This document shows, piece after piece, positions 1 to 8,416 of a stretch of 64,000 nucleotides of DNA; position 1 is the stretch's first letter, and each line of letters starts with the position of its first letter. A model generated the notes under the pieces. That model was not told the origin of the DNA and made no database searches. It saw nothing but the letters and a program-made list of their open reading frames with translations. A program made the position numbers and the translations under genes. Origin of the DNA: Streptomyces bambusae (lineage in GTDB: Bacteria; Actinomycetota; Actinomycetes; Streptomycetales; Streptomycetaceae); the NCBI RefSeq assembly GCF_020532645.1, contig NZ_JAJAUZ010000030.1, forward strand, positions 1-64,000, given 5' to 3'.

Positions 1-929
1 TCGCGGGTCGCCTGGAGGAGCTGGCCCGGCGGCTTGTAGGTGCCGTCCTCGTCGTTGGCCCAGAACCAGGCGGCGGCCTCCTGGTCCGGCGTGCGGTTGA
101 CGACGGGGGTGCGGCTGGTGGGTCTGTCGGCGCCGGCCGACCGGACGGCTTCGACCTGGCGCTTGTACTCCTCGCTGCCGAGGAGCTTCTCGTACGTGCC
201 GTACAGGCCGGGGGTGGGAGGACGGAACTGGGAACCGGAGGTGAGGGCGAAGGGCTTCATCTCGCCCCAGAAGGGGGTGACGGCCTGGCTGTGCTGCGCG
301 CAGCCCGGGTCGTTCATGTCGGGATAGCTGGTGGGCCGCCATGCGCCGGGCCTGTCGTCGCCGACGTAGACGCGGGGGTCCTCGGAGCCGTCGCCGCTGC
401 GGTCGTTGCGCATCTGGGTCACCATCTTGTTGACGATGGTGAGGTCCAGGATGTCGCCGTCCTTGGGGCTGCTGCCGAACCGCTCGGTGAACTTGTGGTC
501 GAGGAACGCGGTCTGGCGGGGGTAGAGCCCGAGGAGGATGTTGTAGGCGGTGCGGCCGACGACCCGTTCCTCCTCGTCCGGGCCCTCGATCCAGCCGGCG
601 TACTTCTCGGCGTGCAGGTAGGGCGCCGAGGTCACCTTGCCCTTCCACTTCAGCTGGTACGACGACTCGGCGTCGTAGATCGCGGCGTTCATCATGGCCG
701 CGGCCCGGGACATGGGGCCGGGGCCACCGCCCTCGCGGCGGACGATCTCCAGCAGGACGTCGTTCCAGTAGTGCACCGGATCCGCGATGGTCTGCGGCGG
801 AAGCGCGGCCCGGGCGGGTTGCGGGGCGGCGGTCAGCACGGTGCCGGTGGCCGCGAGGACGGCCGTCACGGCGAGGGCGCGGCGGATACGGCCGGTCCGG
901 CGCCGGTTCGTGGGTGTGTGCTGGGACAT
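1..929 (-). CDS. Vanadium-dependent haloperoxidase-like exported protein (3' end missing)
   Basis: The frame is open to the left edge, so about 309 N-terminal residues are visible. The ATG at 929 is preceded by GGGGAGTC. Residues 1-41 form a signal peptide with an arginine-rich n-region (RRRTGRIRR), a hydrophobic core and a PARA cleavage-like end, so the product is probably exported. The following helical segments (HYWNDVLLEIVR, AAAMMNAAIYDA, AWFWANDEDGTYKPPGQL) match the N-terminal helical domain of vanadium chloroperoxidase/PAP2-superfamily proteins of Streptomyces. These enzymes oxidise halides with peroxide. The vanadate-binding His/Arg residues lie in the C-terminal half, outside the window, so catalytic competence cannot be judged. 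Confidence 0.75.
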   Translation of the reverse strand, partial: MSQHTPTNRRRTGRIRRALAVTAVLAATGTVLTAAPQPARAALPPQTIADPVHYWNDVLLEIVRREGGGPGPMSRAAAMMNAAIYDAESSYQLKWKGKVTSAPYLHAEKYAGWIEGPDEEERVVGRTAYNILLGLYPRQTAFLDHKFTERFGSSPKDGDILDLTIVNKMVTQMRNDRSGDGSEDPRVYVGDDRPGAWRPTSYPDMNDPGCAQHSQAVTPFWGEMKPFALTSGSQFRPPTPGLYGTYEKLLGSEEYKRQVEAVRSAGADRPTSRTPVVNRTPDQEAAAWFWANDEDGTYKPPGQLLQATR

Positions 930-941
930 GGGTTGACTCCC

Positions 942-951
942 CGTGATCACG
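942..951. promoter_or_regulatory. 10-bp palindrome CGTGATCACG upstream of the haloperoxidase gene
   Basis: Perfect palindrome 12 bases upstream of the ATG at 929, next to the ribosome binding site. A related CGTGATCATG copy lies at about 983-992. It could be an operator, or chance. Confidence 0.25.
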
Positions 952-1200
952 CAGTCGTGGACAGCCACCGTCGTGGTGGCGGCGTGATCATGACAACAAG
1001 GTCCGTACCCGCGGTAGCCCTCCGGAGGGTTCCAGGAGCGGAATGACCGGCCCCGGCCCTGCACATGGCCGGAAAGCCGGGGAGGGCGCGGGCGGGCGGC
1101 GCCGTCCGTAATGCCGGCGTAATGGCTTGTGGGTCCGGCATCCCGTTGAATGCGGTCGGAAGACGCACCGTCCGTGGGGCACACAGCAGGGAGTCGTGGG

Positions 1201-1764
1201 ATGAAACTGGGTCGAGGGCGGCGTCGGTCGCTGGTGGCGGTCGCCGTCGTGGTGATGACGGCTGTCCTGGTGGTGGGTCTGTACCTCTTCCAGCCGTGGA
1301 AGCTCTGGCAGGACGAGACGGTCAGGGAAGCCCTGCCCACGGCTTCGCCGGCTACACCGACCGTGCCTCCTTCGGGGGCAGCTTCCGTCCCGCCGGCTGC
1401 GCCGGCCGCGCCGCAGACCCTGGCCGAGGGCGCGTTCATCAGCCACGAGCACGACACCCGGGGCACCGCGCAGGTCATCCGGCTGTCCGACGGCTCCCAC
1501 GTCCTCCGGCTCGAGGGCCTGGACACGAGCAACGGACCCGACCTGCGGGTGTGGCTGACCGACGCCCCGGTGAAGCAGGGCGTGGCGGGCTGGCGGGTGT
1601 TCGACGACGGCAAGTACGTCAGTCTGGGCAGGCTCAAGGGCAACAAGGGCGACCAGAACTACGCGATCCCGGCGGGCGTACACCTCGCCGACTACACGAG
1701 CGTCGCGATCTGGTGCGACCGCTTCGACGTCTCCTTCGGGGCGGCGGAACTCGCCACGACGTAG
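1201..1764 (+). CDS. DM13-domain membrane-anchored protein
   Basis: 187 residues. The ATG at 1201 was preferred over an upstream in-frame ATG at 1150 because GGGAG lies 9 bases before it and the protein then begins with a basic n-region (MKLGRGRRRS) and a single membrane helix (about residues 11-29). A Pro/Ala/Thr-rich linker follows. Residues about 75-187 form a DM13 domain (GAFISHEHDTRGTAQV, LEGLDTSNGPDLRVWL, VAIWCDRFDVSFG), including the single Cys in 'IWCDRF'. DM13 is a small beta-fold proposed to act in redox or electron transfer at the cell surface. It stands alone, divergent from the haloperoxidase gene. Substrate unknown. Confidence 0.85.
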   Translation: MKLGRGRRRSLVAVAVVVMTAVLVVGLYLFQPWKLWQDETVREALPTASPATPTVPPSGAASVPPAAPAAPQTLAEGAFISHEHDTRGTAQVIRLSDGSHVLRLEGLDTSNGPDLRVWLTDAPVKQGVAGWRVFDDGKYVSLGRLKGNKGDQNYAIPAGVHLADYTSVAIWCDRFDVSFGAAELATT

Positions 1765-1823
1765 CCGGCCCCGGCGGTGGCCGAGGCCTCGCCGCAGTGG
1801 TGGTGCATCAGCCGCGCCGGCCC

Positions 1824-2007
1824 TCACGAGCCCGGCGGCCGGTCCGGGCCGATCGCGGTCTCGGTGCGGGCGAGTCGGGCGGCGAGGATCTCTTCGAACG
1901 CGGCGGCGGCGATCCACCCCGAGGGGACGGACGTCGCGGGCGAAGTGCGCCAGGGCGGGGAAGCCTTCGGGATCGGCGCCGAGGACCGCGACGCGGAACA
2001 GTTCCAT
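1824..2007 (-). pseudogene. Frameshifted small protein gene downstream of the AraC regulator
   Basis: From the ATG at 2007 the frame reads MELFRVAVLGADPEGFPALA and continues to '..HFARDVRP'. There it leaves sense, while the neighbouring frame carries on as 'SGWIAAAAFEEILAARLART' to a TGA at 1824-1826. Joined with one frameshift near 1920 this gives about 60 residues of plausible helical protein. The start lies 14 bases after the stop of the small membrane protein gene, so it was probably translationally coupled. Family not recognised. Either a decayed gene or a sequencing indel. Confidence 0.4.
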
Positions 2008-2021
2008 GCCCTGCTCGTACC

Positions 2022-2324
2022 TCAGATGCCGGGGAGCCCGGCCAGGGCGGTCCCCAGTCCCAGGACCGCGCAGACGCCGAGGGTGCGCAGGACGCTCCAC
2101 CGGACTCTGAAGATCAGCAGCGCCGCGACCACCGTGATCGCGAGGGCCGCGGGCCGCAGCGTGCCCAGGTCCGGCACCACGAGGGTCACCGGCCCGAAGA
2201 CCTTCTCGTCCACGTCTGCGAAGAGGGCGTGTTCGGCGAAGTAGAGGGCGAGGTTGGCGATGACTCCGACGATCGCGGCAGCCATGGCCTGGCGAACAAC
2301 GCCTGGCAATGTCCTGACCCTCAC
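2022..2324 (-). CDS. Small multi-pass membrane protein (possibly DUF6069-like)
   Basis: 100 residues from GTG 2324; an internal ATG at 2285 is an alternative. Three hydrophobic segments (about residues 14-33, 57-75, 82-98) predict an integral membrane protein. It begins 2 bases after the stop of the AraC gene on the same strand, so the two are probably cotranscribed. The length and pattern recall the short actinobacterial DUF6069 membrane proteins, which are usually longer with a fourth helix, so this copy may be C-terminally truncated. Function unknown. Confidence 0.55.
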   Translation of the reverse strand: MRVRTLPGVVRQAMAAAIVGVIANLALYFAEHALFADVDEKVFGPVTLVVPDLGTLRPAALAITVVAALLIFRVRWSVLRTLGVCAVLGLGTALAGLPGI

Positions 2325-2326
2325 GG

Positions 2327-3274
2327 TCAGTTGTATCCGCCTGCTTCGTCACCAGTCGTCTTGGCCTGCTTGCGGTAGGCCCCCGGCGGCGATCCGAAGT
2401 GTCGTTTGAAGGCTTTGGCGAAGGCGAACTCCGACGTGTACCCCGTGCGCTGCGCGATGGTGCTCAGCGGGGCCGGCGAGTGGTGCAGCAACCGCGCCGC
2501 GGTGGCCATCCGCCAGTTGGTCAGGTAGGTCAACGGCGGCTCGCCGACCACCGAGGCGAAGCGGCGGGCGAACGCCGCGCGGGACAGCCCGGCGCGGGTG
2601 CCCAGCGACTCCACGGTCCAGGGCCGGCCGGGGTCGTCGTGGATCGCTTTCAGGGCCGGGGCGACTGCAGGGTCGGTCAGCGCGGCCGCCCAACCCCGGG
2701 TCCGCTCCTTCGGCAGTTCGGCGTACCACGACCGCAGGATGTACAGCAGCAGCAGATCGATGAGCGCCGTGACGACTGCGTCCGAGCCCGGCTGCGGTGC
2801 GTGGAACTCGGCGCACAGCTGATCGACCGCCGAGCGCAGCACCGGGTGGCGGCCGGGAACCGCAGGGAGGTGGATGACCTCCGGCAGATCGCTGAACAGC
2901 GGATGCGGGCGATCGACGTCGATCGCGTACGCGCCGCACACCAGAACCGTGTGCGTTCCTGGTCCGTCCACGGTGACCTGGCCGATGGGCGAGGAACGGT
3001 CCACGCGCTCCGGTACGAAGTCCACCGGATCGCGGTCCGGCACGTCGCACAGGGTGTGTCCGCTGCCGCGCTGCAGGAACACGATGTCGCCGGGTCCGAG
3101 CGCGAGCGGTTGGCCGTGCGGTGGCAGCAGGTGGCAGTGCCCTTCCACGACCACGTGGAATCCGGCTCCTGAGATGGGCTGGAACTTCAGGGCCCACGGG
3201 GCGTGCGCGTCGGTGCGAGTCACCATCGGGCGTCCCGTGCGCAGGACTTCGAGGGTGTCGCTCAGGATGTCCAC
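2327..3274 (-). CDS. AraC-family transcriptional regulator (cupin + AraC HTH)
   Basis: 315 residues. The N-terminal half (about 1-190) is the AraC cupin-type ligand-binding domain (VVVEGHCHLLPPHG, LGPGDIVFLQRGSGHTL). Residues about 205-305 form the double helix-turn-helix (WTVESLGTRAGLSRAAFARR; STIAQRTGYTSEFAFAKAFK). It is divergent from the SDR gene at 3418 with about 140 bp between starts, the usual arrangement for a regulator controlling a neighbouring oxidoreductase. Ligand unknown. Confidence 0.9.
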   Translation of the reverse strand: MDILSDTLEVLRTGRPMVTRTDAHAPWALKFQPISGAGFHVVVEGHCHLLPPHGQPLALGPGDIVFLQRGSGHTLCDVPDRDPVDFVPERVDRSSPIGQVTVDGPGTHTVLVCGAYAIDVDRPHPLFSDLPEVIHLPAVPGRHPVLRSAVDQLCAEFHAPQPGSDAVVTALIDLLLLYILRSWYAELPKERTRGWAAALTDPAVAPALKAIHDDPGRPWTVESLGTRAGLSRAAFARRFASVVGEPPLTYLTNWRMATAARLLHHSPAPLSTIAQRTGYTSEFAFAKAFKRHFGSPPGAYRKQAKTTGDEAGGYN

Positions 3275-3417
3275 AGCGCCACTCTAGTGCCTGCATGGCG
3301 AGACGATATGACAGGGAATCAAGACTTTGAGTCATTCAACGTCTCGATATGGAGGCGTACGTTCTTGCCATGGCGGTTGCCGAACCCCGGCACTGCATCG
3401 ACGAAGGAACGGATCCC

Positions 3418-4134
3418 ATGTCTCTGGCCGGCAAGAAGATCGTGATCATCGGTGGAACCTCCGGCATCGGCTTCGCGGTAGCCCAACAGGCCGCGGCGGC
3501 CGGCGCGGACGTCGTGGTCGCCTCCAGCAATCCAGGCCGCGTGGACGCTGCGACGAAGCGGTTGGGCGAGCCGGCCGAAGGCCGCCGCCTGGACGTCGCC
3601 GACGGCAACGCCATCGCCGCGTTCTTCGAGCAGGTCGGGGAGTTCGACCACCTCGTCTACACCGCGGGCGAATCTCTGCTGGTCAAGCCGTTGGCCGACA
3701 CCACCCCGCAGGAGGCCAGGGCCGTCTTCGAGCGCCGGTTCTGGGGCGCGTTCCTCTCCGCCAAGTACGCTGCACCGCGACTGCGCGACGGCGGTTCGAT
3801 CACTTTCAGCTCCGGCGTCCTCGCGGTCCGCCCCCTGTCCGGAACCGCGCTCACGGCCGGTATCACCGGCGGCATCGAGGCCCTGTCCCGGGCACTCGCC
3901 GTCGAACTCGCCCCTGTGCGCGTCAACGTGATCCAGCCCGGTGTGATCCGTACCGAGCTGTGGGACGGCAGTGTCCCGGACCCGGAGGCCTTCCTCCAGG
4001 GCGCCGGGTCCGAGCTGCTCACGCGGCGTGTCGGCACTGCCGAGGAAGCAGCGGCGGCCTATCTCTTCGTCTTGTCCAACGCCTACGTCACCGGCATCAC
4101 GCTCGCGATAGACGGCGGCGCGGCACTGGTGTGA
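3418..4134 (+). CDS. SDR-family oxidoreductase with altered active site
   Basis: 238 residues. The ATG at 3418 was chosen for the GAAGGAA site 11 bases upstream and because the protein then starts like typical SDRs (MSLAGKKIVIIGGTSGIG). The glycine-rich NAD(P)-binding motif is at residues 12-18 and a catalytic-type Ser at 131/132. The expected Tyr-x-x-x-Lys is replaced: aligning GIEALSRALAVEL with the family puts Thr146 and Thr150 at the Tyr and Lys positions, and NAG is TAG at 82-84. It may bind nucleotide without classical catalysis, or use other residues. Divergent from the AraC gene, which probably controls it; a second SDR follows. Confidence 0.85.
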   Translation: MSLAGKKIVIIGGTSGIGFAVAQQAAAAGADVVVASSNPGRVDAATKRLGEPAEGRRLDVADGNAIAAFFEQVGEFDHLVYTAGESLLVKPLADTTPQEARAVFERRFWGAFLSAKYAAPRLRDGGSITFSSGVLAVRPLSGTALTAGITGGIEALSRALAVELAPVRVNVIQPGVIRTELWDGSVPDPEAFLQGAGSELLTRRVGTAEEAAAAYLFVLSNAYVTGITLAIDGGAALV

Positions 4135-4357
4135 CACGGGCGTCCATCCCGGTCTCCGAGTTGACCAGGCCGTCAAAGGCCATCCGTTTCTGGTCCAGCC
4201 GGGTGAAAGCGGCAGCGGGATGGCGGAAGGGACGCCGGCCGTGGGACATGATCGCGCGACAGCCCGGCCGTGACGTCCGCCCCGCGCGGGCGGCGCGGCT
4301 GCACGGCACCTTTGGCTTCGGGGGACGTCCCCGCACCGGCGATGCTGGGAGGTAACG

Positions 4358-5086
4358 GTGGGGAAACTCGAGGGCAAGATCGCCGTGGTCACGGGTGGAA
4401 CCTCGGGAATCGGTCTGGCGACGGCCAAACTGTTTGCCGCGGAGGGCGCGTACGTCTTCATCACCGGCCGCCGCGAGGAAGCGATCGCGGCGGCGGTGAA
4501 GGCCGCCGGATCCAACGTCCAGGGGGTCCGGGTGGACGTCGCCGACCTGGCCGACCTTGATCACCTGTACGAGACCGTGCGGGCCAGGGGGCGAATCGAC
4601 GTGGTCTTCGCCAACGCGGGCACCAGCGAAATGGCCTTGCTCGAAGGAATGGACGAGCAGCATTTCGACCGGATTTTCGACGTCAACGTCAAGGGCGCGC
4701 TCTTCACGGTGCAGAAGGCGCTGCCTCTCCTGAACGACGGTGCTTCCGTCATCCTGACCGGCTCCATCGCCGGCGTGAAGGGAGCGCCCGGTTATTCGGT
4801 GTACGGAGCCGGCAAAGCGGCCATCCGTCAAATGGTCCGCGCTTGGACCATGGAATTGAGGGACCGCGGCATCCGGTCCAACGTCATCAGCCCGGGCCCG
4901 ATCGACACCCAGACCATGCGGCGACAACCCCGGGAGGCGATGGCCGCCATCCTGTCCGCCATTCCCATGGGGCGCACCGGAAACGCGGAGGAGGTGGCCG
5001 CAGCGGCACTGTTCCTCGCCTCCGAGGACGCGAGTTTCGTCACCGGCATCGAACTCTTCGTGGACGGCGGAAGCGCCCAGGTCTGA
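4358..5086 (+). CDS. SDR-family NAD(P)-dependent oxidoreductase
   Basis: 242 residues from GTG 4358, with GGGAGG 5 bases upstream. Canonical classical SDR: cofactor loop GGTSGIG at 13-19, NAG motif (FANAGTS), catalytic Ser in 'ILTGSIAG', YGAGK as the YxxxK signature, and C-terminal FVTGIELFVDGG. It reduces or oxidises an unidentified small alcohol/ketone with NAD(P)(H). It lies 223 bp after the divergent SDR and in the same direction, so it may share the AraC-controlled transcript or use its own promoter in the gap. Confidence 0.9.
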   Translation: MGKLEGKIAVVTGGTSGIGLATAKLFAAEGAYVFITGRREEAIAAAVKAAGSNVQGVRVDVADLADLDHLYETVRARGRIDVVFANAGTSEMALLEGMDEQHFDRIFDVNVKGALFTVQKALPLLNDGASVILTGSIAGVKGAPGYSVYGAGKAAIRQMVRAWTMELRDRGIRSNVISPGPIDTQTMRRQPREAMAAILSAIPMGRTGNAEEVAAAALFLASEDASFVTGIELFVDGGSAQV

Positions 5087-5268
5087 CACCGTGCCGCCTC
5101 GGTTCCGGTCGCCGGTACATCGTGCGGGTGAACGTTCGCGCGCCTGCGTCACAGGCGACGTGCGCCGATTGCCCCACCGGTACTGAGCGAGCAGTGGGGC
5201 CTGTCGTCCAGGTGCAGCGAGCAGGGCCGGCCACCTCGGGCGCTGTGACACGGTCCCGGTCTCGGACG

Positions 5269-5745
5269 TCAGCGGGGGCGGTGCTTCTTCCGGTGGGGGC
5301 GGCGAGGGCGGACGGTGGTGTCGAGGGCGCCGACCGGGGCGTGGAGGTGGGGCAGGGCGTGACGGCCCGGTTTGCCGGCGCACCACCAGGCGAGGGTGCT
5401 GTCCTCTTCGCGGGGGTGCATGCCCAGGCGGTGGTCCGGGCAGACCGGCCAGGCCTGCCAGAGGCGTTCGGTGAGGGTGTCCTGGGCGGCTTCCGTGACG
5501 GCCGCGAGCGCGGCGGCGGGGTCGGCCGCGGATTCCGGGGGCAGGCAGTTGCCGTGCCACTCGCCGTTCGCGAGGGCGACGTAGACGTAGTCCGGCTCGT
5601 CCGGCTGGAAGGGGGGCAGGGCCAGGAGTCGGAGGGGGCGCTCGTCGGGGAGGGTGGCCGCCAGGTCCCGGTTGAGGAGGGCCAGGGCCCCGTCCCATGC
5701 GGGGTATGTGCCCGACTCGACGGGGCGGGGCTCGGGAGCGTGCAC
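5269..5745 (-). CDS. Conserved hypothetical protein with C-terminal Cys/His cluster
   Basis: 158 residues from the ATG at 5745. The N-terminal part has regular actinobacterial composition (YPAWDGALALLNRDLAATLP, YVYVALANGEWHGNCLPP). The region 100-130 has several Cys/His residues (CPDHRLGMHPREEDSTLAWW followed by CAGKPG), which could bind a metal. The C-terminus is a basic tail. No signal peptide or membrane segment. Recognised as a Streptomyces-type hypothetical protein only; function unknown. Confidence 0.65.
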   Translation of the reverse strand: MHAPEPRPVESGTYPAWDGALALLNRDLAATLPDERPLRLLALPPFQPDEPDYVYVALANGEWHGNCLPPESAADPAAALAAVTEAAQDTLTERLWQAWPVCPDHRLGMHPREEDSTLAWWCAGKPGRHALPHLHAPVGALDTTVRPRRPHRKKHRPR

Positions 5746-5962
5746 GGTGCCGGCTTTCGAGTGGGGACGAGTGAGGCGGATGATCGTACGGGGCCACTCT
5801 ACGACCGGCGTCAGCTGCCGCCGTCGTGATTTTGATCGTTCCGGGGATCGGCCGGTCGATGTCTTCGATCAGCAGCAGGGCCCCGGTGAACAGCCCTGCC
5901 GGCCCGCACAGCAGGACGATGTCCGCCGGCCCGCGCCCACCGCCGGGGCAGAGCTAATGGCG

Positions 5963-7054
5963 TCAGTCGGAGGCACTGCCGGTCACCAGTTCGATCAACC
6001 GCGGCGTTCCGCCCTCGGCCAAGGCCCGGCGCTGAGCGTCGGCGGGCGTCCCGACCTGCAGGAGACGGTGGACGAGTCCGCCGACCGCCCGGAGGTCTCC
6101 TGCGTCCTCAAGCGCGGGGCCGATGTGTTCCAGCAGGCCGGAGAGCACGTCCCCGCTGCTGTGTGGGCGGCCGAGGGGGTCGATCAGTGTCCCGTTCAGG
6201 CCGTGCCGGGCGGCATGCCAGTTGATGGCCTGCAGCATCTCGGGCGCGGTCACCGCCAGCGCGGTGCCTGACTCTTCGTCTCTGATCGCCGTGGCCACCA
6301 GAGCTCGGACGATGCCCGCGAACATGACGGCGTCATCCGCCCGCAGCTGGACGTCGAGACACCGCACCTCGACGGTGGGGTAGCGCTCGGAGAGCCGGGC
6401 GTGCCAGTACACCTGCCCGCGGTCGGCGATGGCGCCCGACGCCACGAGGGCGTCCAGGCGCTGTTCGTACTCGGCGGGAGAGCCGAAATGCGGAGGCGGG
6501 CCGCTGACGGGCCACCGGCCGAAAACGATGGTGCGCCAGCTTGCGAACCCTGTGTCCTGCCCGTCCCAGATGGGCGAATTGGCAGCCATGGCCAGCAGCA
6601 CCGGCAGCCAGCCCCGGATGCGGTTGAGGACTGCGACGCCCGTCTTCCGGTCGGGTATGCCGACGTGGACGTGCATGCCGCAGATCAGCTGTTCGTCGAC
6701 GAGCCGACGGGCTTCCCCCTCCATGCGGAGGTAGCGCGGGGACGGAGTCACGGGCACGGGCGCGAACCCCCGGACCGGTGCCGCGCCCGTGGCCGCGACG
6801 CGGCAACCGGTCGCCTCCGCTGCCGAGGCAACGGCATGGCGCAGGCGCAGCAGGTGGCCTCCGACCTCGTGAAGGCTCCGGCAGACGGGAGTGGCCACCT
6901 CCACTTGAGCCTGGAGCAGCTCGTCCTGCACCTCGTCACGTTCCGCGAAAGGCCCGAGACCGGCTGTGCGGGACACCGCCTCCACCAGGGGCGCGGGCAC
7001 CCCCGTGTGCGGGTCCACCAGCAGGTACTCCTCTTCCACACCCACAGTGATCAC
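5963..7054 (-). CDS. Carboxylate-amine ligase, GCS2/YbdK family
   Basis: 363 residues, near the family length of about 370. Starts MITVGVEEEYLLVDPHTGVP, the signature N-terminus of the YbdK/GCS2 glutamate-cysteine ligase-like family. Other family motifs are QVEVATPVC, GMHVHVGIPD and ARLSERYPTVEVRCLDVQ. Members catalyse ATP-dependent ligation of a carboxylate, often glutamate, to an amine such as cysteine. Streptomyces carry several paralogs besides the ergothioneine enzyme EgtA, and the substrate here cannot be assigned. Stands alone on the minus strand, cytoplasmic. Confidence 0.88.
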   Translation of the reverse strand: MITVGVEEEYLLVDPHTGVPAPLVEAVSRTAGLGPFAERDEVQDELLQAQVEVATPVCRSLHEVGGHLLRLRHAVASAAEATGCRVAATGAAPVRGFAPVPVTPSPRYLRMEGEARRLVDEQLICGMHVHVGIPDRKTGVAVLNRIRGWLPVLLAMAANSPIWDGQDTGFASWRTIVFGRWPVSGPPPHFGSPAEYEQRLDALVASGAIADRGQVYWHARLSERYPTVEVRCLDVQLRADDAVMFAGIVRALVATAIRDEESGTALAVTAPEMLQAINWHAARHGLNGTLIDPLGRPHSSGDVLSGLLEHIGPALEDAGDLRAVGGLVHRLLQVGTPADAQRRALAEGGTPRLIELVTGSASD

Positions 7055-7280
7055 GAATTCCGGTTACCCGGTAGCAGGGTGATCACCCGTACCGGAAGGC
7101 GCTGTGCCCTCGCCTCGTGACGGAACTTGGACTGCCCTGACACAACTCCGGGTGCCGTGCGTGAAGCGGCCGGGTGCCGGGTAGCTGCTGGGCACCCTGC
7201 AGGCCCCTTCGTAGCGGATGGCGCTCGGAGCGAACGCGGCCGCGGTGGATTTCTGAGCCTCTGTCCGGGAGGAGGATCCG

Positions 7281-8072
7281 ATGCTGGTGACGGCGGAGGT
7301 CCGTGGTGCTCCGTGCTGGCTGAGCCTGATGACGCACGATCTTGCTGCCGCCCAGCGGTTCTACGGCGCCGTGCTGGGGTGGACGTTCCGGCCTGCCGGC
7401 TTGGGGTCCGCCTTCTGCGTGGCGGAGGCGGACGGCCTGCCGGTCGCGGGCATCGGCGGGATCGCGGGGGAGCTGGCGGTACCGGTGGCCTGGACCGCGT
7501 ACTTCTCCGTGGACGACGCGGACCGGGCGGTCGCACGGGTACGGGAGCGCGGCGGCACCGTCGGAGTGGGCCCCGTCTCCTACCCGCTCCACGGCCGGGC
7601 AGCTCTGGTCGCCGACCGCCACGGGGCGAGCTTCGGCCTGTGGGAGGGGAGCGTGCTCGCGGGCTGGAGCGTGGGCAGCACCTCGCCGGCCTGGCTGGAG
7701 CTGAGGACCCGTGACGCGTTCGACGCGGCACTCTTCTACGGCGAGGTCCTGGAATGGGCAGAACAGACGCCGGGCTGCTGCGAGGCCTTCTACGAAGAGG
7801 ACCAGGTCGTCCTGCGCGCCGAAGGACTGGCGGTCGCCCGGCTGAACAGCGGCCACGTGGAGGCCGCCGCCGAGAAGCCGTACGAACGGCCTCGCTGGCT
7901 GATCCACTTCCATGTCCCCGACCTGGCATCGGCCACGCACCGCGCCCTGGCTCACGGCGCGACCGCGTTCCCCGACCTCCCTGCCACCCACGGCACGGGC
8001 GTCACCCTCCGCGACCCCCAGGGCGCCCTCTTCACCCTTGACCAGACCCCGACCACGAAGCCGGAGGGATAG
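7281..8072 (+). CDS. VOC-family protein with two glyoxalase/bleomycin-resistance folds
   Basis: 263 residues; ATG 7281 preceded by GGGAGGAGG. Two tandem vicinal-oxygen-chelate modules, about residues 8-125 (WLSLMTHDLAAAQRFYGAVL) and 135-255 (WLELRTRDAFDAALFYGEVL), with VTLRDPQGALFTLDQ as the typical end strand. Similar two-domain proteins occur as hydroxylase-like or small-molecule-binding proteins; the metal ligands are not obvious, so an enzymatic role is not assured. Ends toward the CbiZ-like gene, with a strong hairpin between. Confidence 0.85.
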   Translation: MLVTAEVRGAPCWLSLMTHDLAAAQRFYGAVLGWTFRPAGLGSAFCVAEADGLPVAGIGGIAGELAVPVAWTAYFSVDDADRAVARVRERGGTVGVGPVSYPLHGRAALVADRHGASFGLWEGSVLAGWSVGSTSPAWLELRTRDAFDAALFYGEVLEWAEQTPGCCEAFYEEDQVVLRAEGLAVARLNSGHVEAAAEKPYERPRWLIHFHVPDLASATHRALAHGATAFPDLPATHGTGVTLRDPQGALFTLDQTPTTKPEG

Positions 8073-8092
8073 ACGTGGGCCGGGGGAGTGCA

Positions 8093-8203
8093 ATGAACGC
8101 CCGGGCACGCCGCCCCCACCCACTCAGACGCGCCGCCGCCCCTGCCCCCGGGACGACCGTCGGCCTGCACACTGGCCCCGGCCGCAACACCGGCTCGGCG
8201 TAG
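8093..8203 (+). CDS. Possible 36-residue basic peptide
   Basis: ATG 8093 with GGGGGAG 5 bases upstream, encoding MNARARRPHPLRRAAAPAPG and ending '..GPGRNTGSA'. Its only support is the ribosome binding site and its position just after the VOC gene. Composition is close to random high-GC sequence. Confidence 0.2.
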   Translation: MNARARRPHPLRRAAAPAPGTTVGLHTGPGRNTGSA

Positions 8204-8263
8204 GTGCCGCCGGGCCTGGTGTGTTGGCTTCCCCCCGATTCACCAAGCCCCGCGGCGCCGCCA

Positions 8264-8293
8264 CGGCCGCCCGGTCCTCCTCCCGGGCGGCCG
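8264..8293. terminator. Hairpin between convergent genes
   Basis: Perfect 11-bp inverted repeat (CGGCCGCCCGG / CCGGGCGGCCG) with an 8-base loop, between the convergent VOC and CbiZ-like genes. No T-tract, as is common in Streptomyces; likely a bidirectional terminator. Confidence 0.6.
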
Positions 8294-8416
8294 CAGCGCC
8301 CCCGTTGATCTGGCCGGACCGATCAGTGCGAGACCGTACTGGGGCCACGGGCACGGTCGGGTGCAGCGGCCGGGGTACGCGAAGCGCCGCACCGGGAAGC
8401 GCGTTCGCCGCTGCTG

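Noticed and set aside
4097..5797. 566-codon minus-strand frame across the second SDR
   Set aside because: Antisense to a canonical SDR and to spacer; no protein motifs.
5780..5940. Minus-strand stretch resembling part of a phosphoribosyltransferase-like protein
   Set aside because: Only about 40 codons without a diagnostic motif; may be chance.
8340..8416. Possible C-terminal extension of the CbiZ-like gene in other frames
   Set aside because: The CbiZ frame stops cleanly at 8417; downstream sequence is spacer.
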